Source: Gammaproteobacteria bacterium (GTDB taxonomy: Bacteria; Pseudomonadota; Gammaproteobacteria; Steroidobacterales; Foliamicaceae). Taken from it: a stretch of DNA of 57,809 bases. The DNA is taken from positions 1 through 57,809 of the forward strand of contig VXSK01000006.1 in assembly GCA_009838035.1 (NCBI GenBank), written 5' to 3'. The position numbers were made by a program, and so were the translations under genes. The notes beneath the pieces were generated by a model. That model worked only from the letters and a program-made list of their open reading frames with translations. It searched no databases and had not been told where the DNA came from. Of the stretch, positions 43,566-55,664 are shown in pieces (position 1 is the stretch's first letter; each line of letters starts with the position of its first letter).

Positions 43566-45256
43566 TAGCCAGCTTCAAGCTCCGCCAGGGCCGCGGCGCG
43601 TGCGGCGGCGAACTCGTCGGACGGGTACCAGGACTGCATCTCGTCCGCCTGGGCTATCAGGTAGGTGGTCAGCAATCCGAAGTGCGTGTCCGCGACCATC
43701 CCGTCGAACACCCAGTCGTCGGTCAGTTCATCGCTGGGTTGATGGTAGTCCCTGGTGATGTAGGCATTGATCCGCATCCTGCCCCATCCTTCCGGCTTGC
43801 CGATGATCTCGACGCCGCCGTCCAGGTAGACGCCCGGAACGCCGACCTTCGCAAAGCTGAATTGATCGGAACGGTAGTAGTAGCCCTGGTCGGGAAACTG
43901 GTCGCCCTGCAGGGTCCTTCCGACGTACGAGGCCACATCGGCAGCGACCTGGTCGAGCGACGATTTCCCCAGGCCGATGAAGATCATGTCGCTCGCCTCG
44001 CCCCATATGCTCACGCCGTCCAGGTTGACGTTGGCTGCGATGCGCCCCGCATGGAACGTGGGATGCCGCGCGTAGTAGGCTGATCCGAGCAGCCCCTGCT
44101 CTTCCGCCCCCACCAGCGCGAACACGATCGAGCGCCGCGGCGGAGAAGGCAATCCCGCCAGCGCCTTTGCCAGCGAAAGCACCGCGGCCACGCCCGTCGC
44201 GTTATCGAAGGCGCCGTTGTAGATCACGTCCTCGCCCTCGGAAGCAGCGACGCCTTTGCCCAGGTGGTCGTGATGCGCGGTCACGACCACGGCCTCGTTC
44301 TTGAGATTCTCGTCGCATCCGGGGAGTACGCCCAGGACGTTGGCGGTTTCCACGCGCTCAAGGCCGGCCTCGAGTTCGAGGCTCGTGCTTATCCCCAGCG
44401 GCACGGGCGCGAAGTCACGGCTGCGGGCCGCCCGCACAAGCGCGTCCAGTTCGTGGCCGGCGGAGGCCAGCAACGCTCTCGCTGCGGATTCGGTGAGCCA
44501 GGCGGCGACTTCCAGGCGCGGCTCGCCTTCGGCCGGAATTTCGTACTGCGGGCCAGTCCACGAGGTTTCGACAACCTGCCAGGGATAGCCTGCCGATGGC
44601 GTCGTATGAATGATGATCGCGCCGGCCGCGCCCAGGCGGGCGGCGATCTCGTACTTGTAGGTCCAGCGCCCGTAGTAGAGACGGCGCTCGCCTGCAAACA
44701 GGCCGCGATCCCATTCGGGATCGTTGTTCAGCATGACCAGCACCTTGCCGCTCATGTCCTGCGACTTGTAGTCGTCCCATTCGTATTCCGGCGCCTGGAT
44801 GCCGTAGCCCACGAATACGAGTTCGGCGTCGGCGAGCGAAGCCCGGGAGGTTTGATTGCCGACGTTGGCAACGAATTCGGCGCCCGGCGCGATGGAAGCG
44901 CCCGTCGAAAACGGCCATGCGGCGGGCAGTTCGGTCGTGACGGACACGAGCTCGAACGGCTGCTGATAGCCCTGGTCCGCACCCGGCGCGATGTTCGCCT
45001 CGGCAAGGCGCGCCTCGATCCATTCCCGCGCCATCACGTCGCCGGCGGTGCCCGGCGCCCGGCCTTCGTAGTCGTCGCTCGCCAGTTCGGCCACCACGGC
45101 CCGCAGCTCCCCACCCCGAATCAGGTGCGCGACCTGGTCCGCATAGGCCAGGGCCTCGGCGGTTTCCGTCGGACCGCAGGACTGAACGGCTTCCTCGCCC
45201 ACGTCGCCGCAGGCGGACCCCAATAGGCAGAGTAAAACAATGCTTGGCACACGCAT
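43562..45256 (-). CDS. M28 family zinc aminopeptidase, predicted lipoprotein
   Basis: A 564-residue exported peptidase. A lipobox-like segment puts Cys16 after a short signal (GAGGTG ribosome site before the ATG at 45256). A protease-associated (PA) insert region precedes the M28 catalytic domain, where VVTAHHDHLG, NGAFDNATGVAAVL, ALVGAEEQGLLGS and NVNLDGVS carry the co-catalytic zinc ligands and the catalytic Glu. The C-terminal HQPSDELTDDWVFDG supplies the last His. It probably trims peptides in the periplasm. Upstream frames to 45298 look non-coding. Confidence 0.9.
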   Translation of the reverse strand: MRVPSIVLLCLLGSACGDVGEEAVQSCGPTETAEALAYADQVAHLIRGGELRAVVAELASDDYEGRAPGTAGDVMAREWIEARLAEANIAPGADQGYQQPFELVSVTTELPAAWPFSTGASIAPGAEFVANVGNQTSRASLADAELVFVGYGIQAPEYEWDDYKSQDMSGKVLVMLNNDPEWDRGLFAGERRLYYGRWTYKYEIAARLGAAGAIIIHTTPSAGYPWQVVETSWTGPQYEIPAEGEPRLEVAAWLTESAARALLASAGHELDALVRAARSRDFAPVPLGISTSLELEAGLERVETANVLGVLPGCDENLKNEAVVVTAHHDHLGKGVAASEGEDVIYNGAFDNATGVAAVLSLAKALAGLPSPPRRSIVFALVGAEEQGLLGSAYYARHPTFHAGRIAANVNLDGVSIWGEASDMIFIGLGKSSLDQVAADVASYVGRTLQGDQFPDQGYYYRSDQFSFAKVGVPGVYLDGGVEIIGKPEGWGRMRINAYITRDYHQPSDELTDDWVFDGMVADTHFGLLTTYLIAQADEMQSWYPSDEFAAARAAALAELEAGY

Positions 45257-45327
45257 GAAGCGCACCTCAGGACTCAATGAGAGAGCGCCACGATACACGA
45301 ATCGGGCATATCCCGGCTCGGATCGGC

Positions 45328-47424
45328 CTAGACGCCGGCGTAACGACCGCCTTCGCCGACCCAGCGGCTTATCAGCTGCTCCACCTCGGGGGCGTTCGTA
45401 CGGAGCATTTCGTCGGCGATCCGCTGGGCCGGTTCGGCCAGCGCTCCGTCGCGCACCAGGTCGGCCACGCGGAACTGCAAAGCGCCCGTCTGCCGGACAC
45501 CGAGGATTTCACCGGCGCCACGCAACTCCAGGTCCTTGCGGGCGATTTCAAATCCGTCGTTGGTGTTGCGCATCGTGTTGAGCCTCTCGCGGGCCATTGG
45601 TCCCAATGGCGATCGATACATCAGAACGCAGTGGCTCTTGTCCTCGCCCCGGCCCACGCGCCCGCGCAACTGGTGCAACTGGGCCAGACCGAGACGTTCG
45701 GCGTTCTCGACAATCATCAGGCTGGCCTTCGGAATGTCCACGCCCACTTCGATGACCGTCGTGGCCACCAGCACGCCCAGCCTGCCGGCGGCGAACTCCC
45801 CCATCACCCTATCGCGCTCGCGCGGCGTTGCCCGGCCGTGCAGCAGGCCGACCCGAATGTCGGGCAGCGCCTCGCTCAACTCGCGGTGGGTCGGCTCGGC
45901 CGCCTGGGACTCGATATAGTCCGATTCCTCGATCAACGGGCACACCCAGTAAGCCTGCCGTCCGGCGCCACAGGCCGCGGCCACCCGTTCGATGACCTCG
46001 TGGCGCCGCTCCTGCGAAATCAGTGCGGTATTGACCGGCTGGCGTCCGGGCGGCATGTCCCGGATGGCGGAAATGTCGAGGCCCGCATAGAAGGTCATGG
46101 CCAGCGACCTTGGGATCGGCGTGGCGGTGGTCACCAACTGGTGCGGCGCCTGCCTGCCGTCGGATCCCTTCTCCACCAGGCTCAACCGCTGATGGACTCC
46201 GAAGCGGTGCTGTTCGTCCACCACTACCAGTCCCAGCGAACGGTACCGGACGCCTTCCTGGAACAGGGCGTGCGTCCCGATGGCAAGCTGGGCATCGCCG
46301 CCGGCAAGCTCGGCCTCGAATACCCGGCGCTCGGAGCGCGACATGCCGCCGGCCAGCCAGGCCAGGCGCACGCCCAGCGGCGCAAGCCAATCCGAGAGCG
46401 TGCGCATATGCTGTTCCGCCAGCAATTCGGTGGGCGCCATGATTGCCGCCTGCCGCCCGGACTGAATGGCAGCCAGCACCGCGGCCGCGATCACCACGGT
46501 CTTGCCGCAGCCCACATCGCCCTGCAGCAGCCGCATCATCGGCACGTCTCGAACGAGGTCGGCATCGACCTGTTCGATCGCCTGCCGCTGGCCCGGCGTC
46601 AACTCGAAAGGCAGCCGGCGCAGGAAGCTCTCACGGAGCGGGCCGCGGGAGGTCAAAGGAAAAGCCTCGCGTTGCTGACCTGCCTCCCGCATCCTTCTCA
46701 AGCCCATATGCCAGGCCAATATTTCCTCGAACGCCATGCGCTTGCGGGCGGGATGTTGTCCGGACAGCAGCATTTCCAGCGCCATGCCCTTCGGCGGACG
46801 ATGCACGGTGCGCAATGCGTCGTGCAGTTCCGGAAAACCGATCCCGGCCAGAAAGCGGGCCGGGATCAGGTCCGGCAAGTCGTCCAGGGCATTCTCAAGA
46901 GCGTGATCGGTCAGATTGCGAAGCCGGGTCTGGGTTACGCCCTCGGTGGAGGGATAGACGGGCGTGAGCCGATCCCGGACGGGCGTGGGATCGGATTCTT
47001 GCAGCCTTCTATACTCGGGGTGAACGATCTCGAATCCCCTGGGCCCCTGGCGAACGTCGCCGTAGCACAGCAGGCGGGTCCCGGCGCGCAGGCCCGACTG
47101 TTGCTGCCGGGTGAAGTGAAAGAAGCGCAGCGTGATTTCCGCGGTCTCGTCGCGCAGCGCGCAGAGGAGGCTCCGGCGGCGGCCCATGATGACCCGGGCG
47201 TGGGCGATCACTCCCTCGATCTGCACCCGCTGTCCGGGCTTAATCTCAATGATGGGGCGTATGCGGGTGCGGTCCTCGTAGCGGATCGGCAGCAGGAACA
47301 ACAGGTCGCGGACCGTTCGCAGGCCCAGCCGCCCAAGCTTGCCGGCAATGGCAGGGCCGATGCCCGTGAGCGTAGTGAGTTTCGGGCTGCCTTCGACCGG
47401 CGGGGAGGCGGAATCGGCAGGCAA
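45328..47424 (-). CDS. recG: ATP-dependent DNA helicase RecG
   Basis: A 698-residue branch-migration helicase for stalled forks and recombination. The N-terminal wedge domain opens with LTTLTGIGPAIAGKLGRLGL. Helicase motifs are LLQGDVGCGKTVV (Walker A), MAPTELLAEQH, VVVDEQHRFGVHQR, ATPIPRSLAM and QLRGRVGRGE. The length matches the family. It starts 30 bases after ridA and is the last gene of the gmk-rpoZ-spoT-ridA-recG run. Walker A has Cys where Ser is more usual, which does not affect the phosphate loop. Confidence 0.96.
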   Translation of the reverse strand: MPADSASPPVEGSPKLTTLTGIGPAIAGKLGRLGLRTVRDLLFLLPIRYEDRTRIRPIIEIKPGQRVQIEGVIAHARVIMGRRRSLLCALRDETAEITLRFFHFTRQQQSGLRAGTRLLCYGDVRQGPRGFEIVHPEYRRLQESDPTPVRDRLTPVYPSTEGVTQTRLRNLTDHALENALDDLPDLIPARFLAGIGFPELHDALRTVHRPPKGMALEMLLSGQHPARKRMAFEEILAWHMGLRRMREAGQQREAFPLTSRGPLRESFLRRLPFELTPGQRQAIEQVDADLVRDVPMMRLLQGDVGCGKTVVIAAAVLAAIQSGRQAAIMAPTELLAEQHMRTLSDWLAPLGVRLAWLAGGMSRSERRVFEAELAGGDAQLAIGTHALFQEGVRYRSLGLVVVDEQHRFGVHQRLSLVEKGSDGRQAPHQLVTTATPIPRSLAMTFYAGLDISAIRDMPPGRQPVNTALISQERRHEVIERVAAACGAGRQAYWVCPLIEESDYIESQAAEPTHRELSEALPDIRVGLLHGRATPRERDRVMGEFAAGRLGVLVATTVIEVGVDIPKASLMIVENAERLGLAQLHQLRGRVGRGEDKSHCVLMYRSPLGPMARERLNTMRNTNDGFEIARKDLELRGAGEILGVRQTGALQFRVADLVRDGALAEPAQRIADEMLRTNAPEVEQLISRWVGEGGRYAGV

Positions 47425-47454
47425 CGGGCGACGTGTTCCGCTAGCGAGTCCGTA

Positions 47455-47841
47455 CTACGGAACGACCAGAATCGCGTCGGCCTCTACCTGCGCGCCCCTG
47501 GGCAGTCCTGCCACCTCGATCGCGGCGCGGGCGGGAAAGGGCTGGGCAAACATCCCGGACATGACCTCGTTGACCAGTCCGAAATGGGCCAGGTCCACCA
47601 GGAAGACCGTGATCTTCACGGCGTCCCTGCCGAGATCGCAGCCGGCGGCCCTGGCCACCGCCGCCAGGTTGTCGAAAACCTGCCTGATCTGCTCGCCGAT
47701 GTCGCCGTCAACCATTTCACCGGTCTCCGGGTCCAGCGGAATCTGCCCGGACACATAGCAGAAGCCGCCCGCGACGATGGCCTGCGAATAGGAGCCGATC
47801 GCCGCCGGAGCGCGTGACGTGTGTACAGGGGTGCGTTGCAT
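47455..47841 (-). CDS. ridA: RidA family enamine/imine deaminase
   Basis: A 128-residue protein that removes reactive enamines and imines formed by PLP enzymes. Landmarks are [41 protein letters not shown] and [23 protein letters not shown], with the substrate-binding Arg in PARAA. The ATG at 47841 gives the exact family size. It begins 37 bases after spoT. E. coli has trmH at this place; RidA here resembles the Pseudomonas order. Confidence 0.95.
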   Translation of the reverse strand: MQRTPVHTSRAPAAIGSYSQAIVAGGFCYVSGQIPLDPETGEMVDGDIGEQIRQVFDNLAAVARAAGCDLGRDAVKITVFLVDLAHFGLVNEVMSGMFAQPFPARAAIEVAGLPRGAQVEADAILVVP

Positions 47842-47878
47842 GGTCGACTCGGGGGTCAATAATATGCCAGACAGGGTG

Positions 47879-50029
<2,151 letters not shown>

Positions 50030-50107
50030 GATTCTTGCCGTATCCCCGGTTACGGGATGGCGGACGCTCGGACCTTGGACTGCCGGTACAAGCGCCGGCC
50101 GTCCGAC

Positions 50108-50359
50108 CTAATACTCGCGAACTTCTCCCGGAGTCGCGAATGCTTCCTCGACGGACCGTTCCTGCTCGTTGAGGCTCTCTTCCGTAACAAGCCCGGCCGC
50201 GATCTCGCGCAGCGCCACCACCGAGGGCTTTTCGTTCTCGCGCGGAACCAGGGGCTCGGCGCCGTTGGCAAGCCTGCGCGCGCGCGTAGCCGCCACGCGA
50301 ACGAGGTCGAAAATGTTCTCGATCCGCTGCTGGCAGTCTTCTACGGTAATTCGCGCCAT
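50108..50359 (-). CDS. rpoZ: RNA polymerase omega subunit
   Basis: An 83-residue subunit that helps assemble RNA polymerase and carries a ppGpp site. [20 protein letters not shown] is the conserved N-terminus, with [10 protein letters not shown] and [11 protein letters not shown] following. It lies between gmk and spoT, the normal order, and is slightly shorter than E. coli omega (91). Confidence 0.96.
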   Translation of the reverse strand: MARITVEDCQQRIENIFDLVRVAATRARRLANGAEPLVPRENEKPSVVALREIAAGLVTEESLNEQERSVEEAFATPGEVREY

Positions 50360-50425
50360 TGCCTTTGCTCTGTGGAGAAGTCCTTACCCGGAATTCTGCA
50401 TCACTATGCCTGCCGCCGCAAGGTC

Positions 50426-51049
50426 CTACCAGTCGTCCGCCCCGATGAGTTCTTCGACGCGCGCCCGGTGCCTTAGGTCGGAGACCGCGTACTGCGCCCC
50501 GTCGCCCGTCAGGATCTTCGACATCCTGCGGCAGGTCTCATCAATGTCGTCATTGACGAGCACATAGTGAAAGTCGGTCCACTTCCGTACGTCGTGGCGC
50601 GCTTCGGAAAACCTCCGCTCCACCACCTCCGGCTTGTCGGTGTTGCGGCCCCTGAGGCGCTTTTCCAATTCCTCTCGGGAAGGCGGCAGAAGGAAGATGC
50701 CCTGCGCGTCGGGCTTCGCGCGGCGCACCTGCTCGGCGCCCTGCCAGTCGATTTCAAGGATTACCTGGCAGCCGCTTGCAAGTTTCTCGCTTACCTCGCG
50801 CCGGCTGGTGCCGTAGCGGTTGCCGAATACGTCCGCGTGTTCCAGAAACCCGTTATCGCCGCGGATTTCATCGAAGGCGGTATCGCTGACAAAGTAATAG
50901 TCCCGCTTGTCCTGCTCCCGTTCGCGGGGCGGACGCGTGGTATGGGAAACCGCCAGGCTGACGCCCGGATTCTCCTCGACCAAACGCTTGACGATCGTGG
51001 TCTTGCCGGTGCCCGAGGGGGCGGAAACGACAAACAGGCGGGGCGTCAC
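50426..51049 (-). CDS. gmk: Guanylate kinase
   Basis: A 207-residue kinase converting GMP to GDP. The P-loop is SAPSGTGKTT at residues 9-18, followed by SHTTRPPREREQDKRDYYFV for GMP binding and EIDWQGAEQVRR. The GTG start at 51049 overlaps the yicC stop (GTGA), so translation is coupled. rpoZ starts 66 bases downstream. Confidence 0.96.
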   Translation of the reverse strand: MTPRLFVVSAPSGTGKTTIVKRLVEENPGVSLAVSHTTRPPREREQDKRDYYFVSDTAFDEIRGDNGFLEHADVFGNRYGTSRREVSEKLASGCQVILEIDWQGAEQVRRAKPDAQGIFLLPPSREELEKRLRGRNTDKPEVVERRFSEARHDVRKWTDFHYVLVNDDIDETCRRMSKILTGDGAQYAVSDLRHRARVEELIGADDW

Positions 51050-51912
51050 AGGATATTCTGGGCCTGCTCGCGCATTTGCTCGACGAGAACCCGCATATCC
51101 ACGGCTTCGTGCGTTCCGCGCGCGTCTCCCGACTTGGCGGCCAGCGTATTGGTCTCACGGCCGATTTCCTGGAGAAGGAAATTCACCCGCTTTCCGGCCG
51201 GTTCGCTGGCCTGTAGCGCGGACCGCAGCGCCACCAGGTGGGCTTCCAGCCGATCGAGTTCCTCGCTGATGTCGTAGCGCATCAGCAGCAGCGCCACTTC
51301 CTTCTCCAGGCGCTCGGCATCGACACGCACCTTGATCGCGTCAAGGCGTTCCGTCATGCGGACCATGGCCCGATCTCTCAGTTCGGGCGTGCGGGAACGG
51401 AACTTCTTGAGAATCTTGTCCATCTTGGAGCAGCGGCTCTCGATGAACTTCCTCAGCTTCCTGCCCTCGCTGGCCTGCGTCGCGCGCAAGGCGTCGGCTG
51501 CCTTGTGCAGCAACTTGCGGACCTCTCCGGACATGTGGCTCTGGTCGGCGGAATGTTCCTCGATCACGCCCGGCCAACGCATGACGTCGAGCGGGCTGAC
51601 CGCCGCGGGACGGCGCATCTGCTCCGCCAGCACCCGCGCGTATCCGATGACCCGCACCGCCAGGCCGGTATTGACCTTGATCCGGTCGGCGAATTTTTCC
51701 GCCGGGCGCCAGCTCAGGCGGGCGTCAACGTGCCCGCGCCCAACGTGCGTCGCCAGCAGATTGCGTATCTCGGGCTCCATCTCGCGAAACGCGCTGGGCA
51801 TGCGAACTTCGATATCCAGATGACGATGGTTGACCGACTTCAATTCCCATTGCAGCCAACCACTCTCGCTGCGGTATTCCTCTTTGGCATAGCCAGTCAT
51901 GCTGCGAATCAT
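51046..51912 (-). CDS. yicC: YicC family endoribonuclease
   Basis: A 288-residue protein of the YicC family, in E. coli linked to RNA decay. MIRSMTGYAKEE opens the protein as in E. coli. The conserved LQWELKSVNHRHLDIEVRMP follows and the C-terminus has FLLQEIGRETNTLAAKSGDA. It is divergent from rph across 118 bases and overlaps gmk by four bases. The rph/yicC pairing is conserved in Gammaproteobacteria. Confidence 0.93.
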   Translation of the reverse strand: MIRSMTGYAKEEYRSESGWLQWELKSVNHRHLDIEVRMPSAFREMEPEIRNLLATHVGRGHVDARLSWRPAEKFADRIKVNTGLAVRVIGYARVLAEQMRRPAAVSPLDVMRWPGVIEEHSADQSHMSGEVRKLLHKAADALRATQASEGRKLRKFIESRCSKMDKILKKFRSRTPELRDRAMVRMTERLDAIKVRVDAERLEKEVALLLMRYDISEELDRLEAHLVALRSALQASEPAGKRVNFLLQEIGRETNTLAAKSGDARGTHEAVDMRVLVEQMREQAQNIL

Positions 51913-52030
51913 TGAAACGGCCTTTTTCTGCCCCCGCCCAATTAATGCCGGCTAATTTTAGCGTCGGTCAGGTAGCGGAAACGAGGCCCGAATGCAAAAA
52001 GTCGCGGCCGGCGATAACATATTTGGACAG

Positions 52031-52768
52031 ATGCGCACAAAATCCACTTCAACCGTGCGCCGTCCCAGTGGCCGTGAACCGGACCGGATGCGCACTGTCG
52101 CGTTCGAGACCGGCTACACGATCCATCCCGGCGGCTCGGTTCTCGCCCGTTTCGGCGAAACGCGCGTGCTTTGCACGGCAAGCGTGGACGCTACGGTCCC
52201 GCATTTCCTTCGCGGCAGCGGCCGCGGTTGGGTAACCGCGGAATACGGCATGCTGCCGGGATCCACGCACACCCGGAGCCGCCGTGAGGCAAGCAGCGGC
52301 CGTCAATCGGGACGAACGATGGAAATCCAGCGCCTGATCGGACGCTCGCTGCGCGCCTGCGTGGATTTTGAAGCGCTCCGCGAACACACGATCGTCGTCG
52401 ATTGCGATGTCATACAGGCCGACGGCGGGACGCGTACGGCCGCAATATCCGGGGGTTGGCTGGCGCTGAGCCTGGCCTGCAGGCGGCGTTCATGGCGGCG
52501 CAGGTTCGCCCGTTTCCCGCTGCACGGCCAGGTGGCGGCGGTTTCCGTCGGACTGTATCGCGGGCTGGAAGTGCTGGACCTCGACTACGCCGAAGACTCG
52601 GAGGCCGAGGCCGACGTCAACGTGGTGATGAACGAGGCCGGGGGAATCATCGAGGTGCAGGGCACGGCCGAGGCGCACGCATTTCTGCGCGAGGAACTGG
52701 ACCGCATGCTCGACCTTGCGGCCGACGGCATCAAAAAAGTCTTGGCGGCGCAGGAAGAGGCGCTCTAG
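52031..52768 (+). CDS. rph: Ribonuclease PH
   Basis: A 245-residue phosphorolytic 3'-5' exonuclease that trims tRNA ends. Landmarks are [90 protein letters not shown] and [11 protein letters not shown]. The ATG at 52031 (MRTKSTST) precedes [13 protein letters not shown], which aligns with the usual family start. A short Arg-rich patch, [12 protein letters not shown], sits where E. coli has a less basic helix. Its TAG shares CTAG with the convergent oxidoreductase. Confidence 0.93.
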   Translation: MRTKSTSTVRRPSGREPDRMRTVAFETGYTIHPGGSVLARFGETRVLCTASVDATVPHFLRGSGRGWVTAEYGMLPGSTHTRSRREASSGRQSGRTMEIQRLIGRSLRACVDFEALREHTIVVDCDVIQADGGTRTAAISGGWLALSLACRRRSWRRRFARFPLHGQVAAVSVGLYRGLEVLDLDYAEDSEAEADVNVVMNEAGGIIEVQGTAEAHAFLREELDRMLDLAADGIKKVLAAQEEAL

Positions 52769-54735
52769 AGATCCAGGGCCAGGCGGGCGCCGTCCTGAAC
52801 CGCCGCCCAGATGGACCGGGGAGCGACGCAGTCTCCGATTGCGCTCACGCCGTCCGGCGAGGGGTTGGCGACCGCGCCCATGGACAGCACCAGCGCGTCG
52901 AAGGCCCCCAACTCCTTGCCGTCCGTCGTTATGGCGGTGTCGTCCCTCACCTCTTTCACGAATGTGCCGCGGCATACCTCAACGCCCGCGGATTCGAGGC
53001 GGCGGGTAACCAGGGGCAGTTCTCCCGTCAGGGACAGCTCGGGGTCGCCGAACAGGGCGCTGGCCGTGGCGACGGTCACGCCGGAAACGCCGTCCATCGC
53101 GGCCAGGTATTCCACCAGGTTGACCGCCGGCCAGTTCCCTTCCTCGTCGATCACAAGGACGCTTCCCGAGACCGACTGCTTGCCGGCCAGGATGTCGCGA
53201 CCGTGAGGCAGCCGCTCTGCGCCGGGAATGCCGTCGGTCATGCGGGGCCGATTGCGCCAGAGCCAGGTCCAGCCGGGCGAGCCGCCGGTAGCCCAGACGA
53301 TCTCGTTTGCATCCAGTTCCCCCGGATCACGGACCGCGGTGTTCAACCGAACCGTAACGCCCAGCCGGGCAAGTTCACTCTCCCACCACCGGAGGGCCGG
53401 CAGCATCTCCTCGCGGTGCGGGCATAAAGCGGCGAGACGCAGGGCGCCGCCGAGCTCCCCGGTGGCTTCATACAAGGTAACGGCGTGGCCGCGCTGCGCC
53501 GCTACGCGGGCGCATTCGAGTCCGGCCGGTCCGCCTCCCACGACGGCGACGTGCTTACGGCTCGGTGCCGGCGCCCTGCCGGGCAGTTCGAACTCCCGTC
53601 CCGCCGACGCATTGATGTTGCACCCCGCCGGCAATGCGAGCGTCGCGAAGCCCAGACAAACCTGGTTGCAGGACATGCAGGGACGAATGCGCTCCTCCTC
53701 GCCCCGCCGCACCTTCAAGACCCAGTCGGGATCGGCGATGAAGGCGCGGGCCATGGCCACGATGTCCGCCTGGCCGTTGGCAACGACGGCCTCGGCTTCA
53801 TCGGGGCCGCGGATGCGCCCGGCCACGGTGACCGGCACCGACAGCGCCTCCGTGAAGCGCGCCGACTGCTCCGCCAGCTGGACCCGCGGATAGCCCATGG
53901 GAGAAATGGTCTCCGCAAAATTGGCGTTCGAACCGCTCATGACGCTTACGTAGTCGGTAACGCCCGCCTCGGCAATCGTTACCATGGCAGCCAGGGATTC
54001 TTCGATACCGTAGCCGTCCGGGTCGCCCGGAATGGCGTGGAAGACCGAAGTGCGCAAACCCACGGCCGCCTTTCCGGAAACTCTCTTTCTTATCGCTTCC
54101 AGAACCTCGATGACGAAGCGGCAGCGGTTCGCGACCGACCCGCCGTAACCGTCGGTCCTGTGGTTGAGCTGCGGGCTGAGAAACGAACCGAGCAGGTAGT
54201 CGGAAGCGGTCTGGACCTCGATAACGTCGATCCCGGCCCTGGCGCATCGCTCGGCCGCGTCGGCGTAATAGCCCACCATGTCCCTGATCTCGGCAACGGA
54301 AATGGCCTTGGGCACCTGGCCGATCTGCACGGAAGGAATCGCCGACGGGGCCAGCGCGACCGCGCCGCGCCCGAAAGGAACGTTGTGGCCGCCGTGCCAG
54401 AGGATGATGGACAGCCTGGATCCAGCTTCATGGACAGCCTCGGCGGTGTGGGTCAGTGGGTCGATGATCTCGTCCCGCCACAGCTCCAGTTGGCCGGTCC
54501 AGGTGAGGCTGTCGGGATGCACCGGGGCGGACTCGATACCTACCAGAGCGGCGCCTCCAAGGGCCCGCCGCACCAGGTAGGCGTGATAGCGCTCGGTAAT
54601 CAGACCGGATGAATCCCCGTGCACCATGGAGTGTCCCGGAATGATCACCCGGTGATCCAGCCGCACCGGCCCCAGAGAGATGGGGGTGAAAAGGTGGGGG
54701 TAGCGATGCTCGGGAGGCGTCGCGGGATCCGGCAT
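52765..54735 (-). CDS. NADH:flavin oxidoreductase, 2,4-dienoyl-CoA reductase/Old Yellow Enzyme family
   Basis: A 656-residue flavo-iron-sulfur enzyme. The N-terminal FMN TIM barrel (about 1-345) has [20 protein letters not shown]. Cys353, Cys356, Cys360 and Cys372 (CMSCNQVC and GC) bind a 4Fe-4S cluster, and a C-terminal NAD/FAD domain starts with [13 protein letters not shown] near 399. The layout is that of 2,4-dienoyl-CoA reductase and trimethylamine dehydrogenase. The usual active-site HAAHGYL stretch reads QTASDYL here, so substrate and chemistry may differ. It stands alone, between rph and the divergent rdgB. Confidence 0.88.
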   Translation of the reverse strand: MPDPATPPEHRYPHLFTPISLGPVRLDHRVIIPGHSMVHGDSSGLITERYHAYLVRRALGGAALVGIESAPVHPDSLTWTGQLELWRDEIIDPLTHTAEAVHEAGSRLSIILWHGGHNVPFGRGAVALAPSAIPSVQIGQVPKAISVAEIRDMVGYYADAAERCARAGIDVIEVQTASDYLLGSFLSPQLNHRTDGYGGSVANRCRFVIEVLEAIRKRVSGKAAVGLRTSVFHAIPGDPDGYGIEESLAAMVTIAEAGVTDYVSVMSGSNANFAETISPMGYPRVQLAEQSARFTEALSVPVTVAGRIRGPDEAEAVVANGQADIVAMARAFIADPDWVLKVRRGEEERIRPCMSCNQVCLGFATLALPAGCNINASAGREFELPGRAPAPSRKHVAVVGGGPAGLECARVAAQRGHAVTLYEATGELGGALRLAALCPHREEMLPALRWWESELARLGVTVRLNTAVRDPGELDANEIVWATGGSPGWTWLWRNRPRMTDGIPGAERLPHGRDILAGKQSVSGSVLVIDEEGNWPAVNLVEYLAAMDGVSGVTVATASALFGDPELSLTGELPLVTRRLESAGVEVCRGTFVKEVRDDTAITTDGKELGAFDALVLSMGAVANPSPDGVSAIGDCVAPRSIWAAVQDGARLALDL

Positions 54736-54814
54736 GCGTTCGTTTCCGGTTGGATTAGGCCGTCGGGTGCAAAGAATATCCCACCGCGCCGCCGTTAAAC
54801 TTCACCGTATCGAT

Positions 54815-55429
54815 ATGTCCACTATCCGAAGCGCCGTACTAGCCTCGGGCAACCCCGGCAAGCTGCGCGAGCTGCGCGAGTTGCTCAGGGGGCATATTCG
54901 CTTGATTGACATGCGGGAACTCGCTCTTGTAGCGGCGGAGGAGACCGGTTCAAGCCTTGAGGAAAACGCCCGGCTGAAGGCCTTCGCTGCTGCCCGGCAA
55001 TCCGGCCTGCCGGCGCTCAGCGACGACTCCGGCCTGGAAGTGGACGCACTCGGCGGGGCGCCCGGAATCTATTCCTCCCGCTACGCCGGAGACGATGGAA
55101 ACGCCCGGGCCAATATCCGGAAACTGCTGAAGGATCTTGACGGCGTGCCGGCCGGGAACCGCACCGCCCGCTTCCGCTGCGTGCTGGTCCTGGCCATTCC
55201 CGATAACGAACAAGCGCCGCTGATTGTCGAAGGCGTCTGGGAGGGGCGCATAGCCGAGAGGGCGGAAGGGCGCCGGGGGTTTGGCTACGATCCGGTGTTC
55301 CTGGACGGGCGCACGGGCAAGTGCGCGGCGCTGATGAGCGCCACGGAAAAGGGACGGAGAAGCCATCGTGGGCTGGCGGTGCGCGAGCTGGTGCGGGCGC
55401 TGGGACGACGGGGCGCAGGGGCGGGATAA
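54815..55429 (+). CDS. rdgB: Non-canonical purine NTP pyrophosphatase (RdgB/HAM1)
   Basis: A 204-residue house-cleaning enzyme that hydrolyses ITP, dITP and XTP. SGNPGKLRELRELL is the N-terminal triphosphate site, SDDSGLEVDALGGAPGIYSSRYAG the catalytic core, and GFGYDPVFL the base-recognition motif. The ATG at 54815 gives the family length; upstream open frame to 54734 is not conserved. It is divergent from the oxidoreductase and stands just left of the DnaA-box-rich gap. Confidence 0.93.
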   Translation: MSTIRSAVLASGNPGKLRELRELLRGHIRLIDMRELALVAAEETGSSLEENARLKAFAAARQSGLPALSDDSGLEVDALGGAPGIYSSRYAGDDGNARANIRKLLKDLDGVPAGNRTARFRCVLVLAIPDNEQAPLIVEGVWEGRIAERAEGRRGFGYDPVFLDGRTGKCAALMSATEKGRRSHRGLAVRELVRALGRRGAGAG

Positions 55430-55664
55430 TATGCCCGCCGCAAGGCAGTTATTCACACCCGGCGGAAAATCGTATTGCGCAGTTCAAATTGCGGCAACTT
55501 TCGCATAACATCTTTGTTAACCTCTTCTAAGTTATTGTAATTACGTGTCTTTCCTGAATCTGCTGAAATCTTCCCCCGCTGTGCAAAACCGCGAGAGCCA
55601 ATAGAGGCAAGGGCTTCGTACGATTTTGTCCACAAAGTTATCCACATGAGCGGGAAACGGTAGC
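55430..55664. other. AT-rich intergenic region with clustered DnaA boxes (candidate oriC)
   Basis: A 235-base gap in which 55501-55560 is about 67 percent A+T, unlike the GC-rich surroundings. It contains TTATTCACA (55449-55457) and TTATCCACA (55638-55646), both perfect DnaA boxes. TTGTCCACA (55626-55634) and, on the other strand, TGTGCAAAA (55580-55588) are one-mismatch boxes. The last two plus-strand boxes are spaced 12 bases apart, as in many origins. No gene is evident. It could be oriC, or a DnaA-regulated or DnaA-titrating site. Confidence 0.6.

Noticed and set aside
45277..47817. Long open frame antisense to recG (about 846 codons)
   Set aside because: RecG on the other strand has every helicase motif; the antisense product matches no family pattern.
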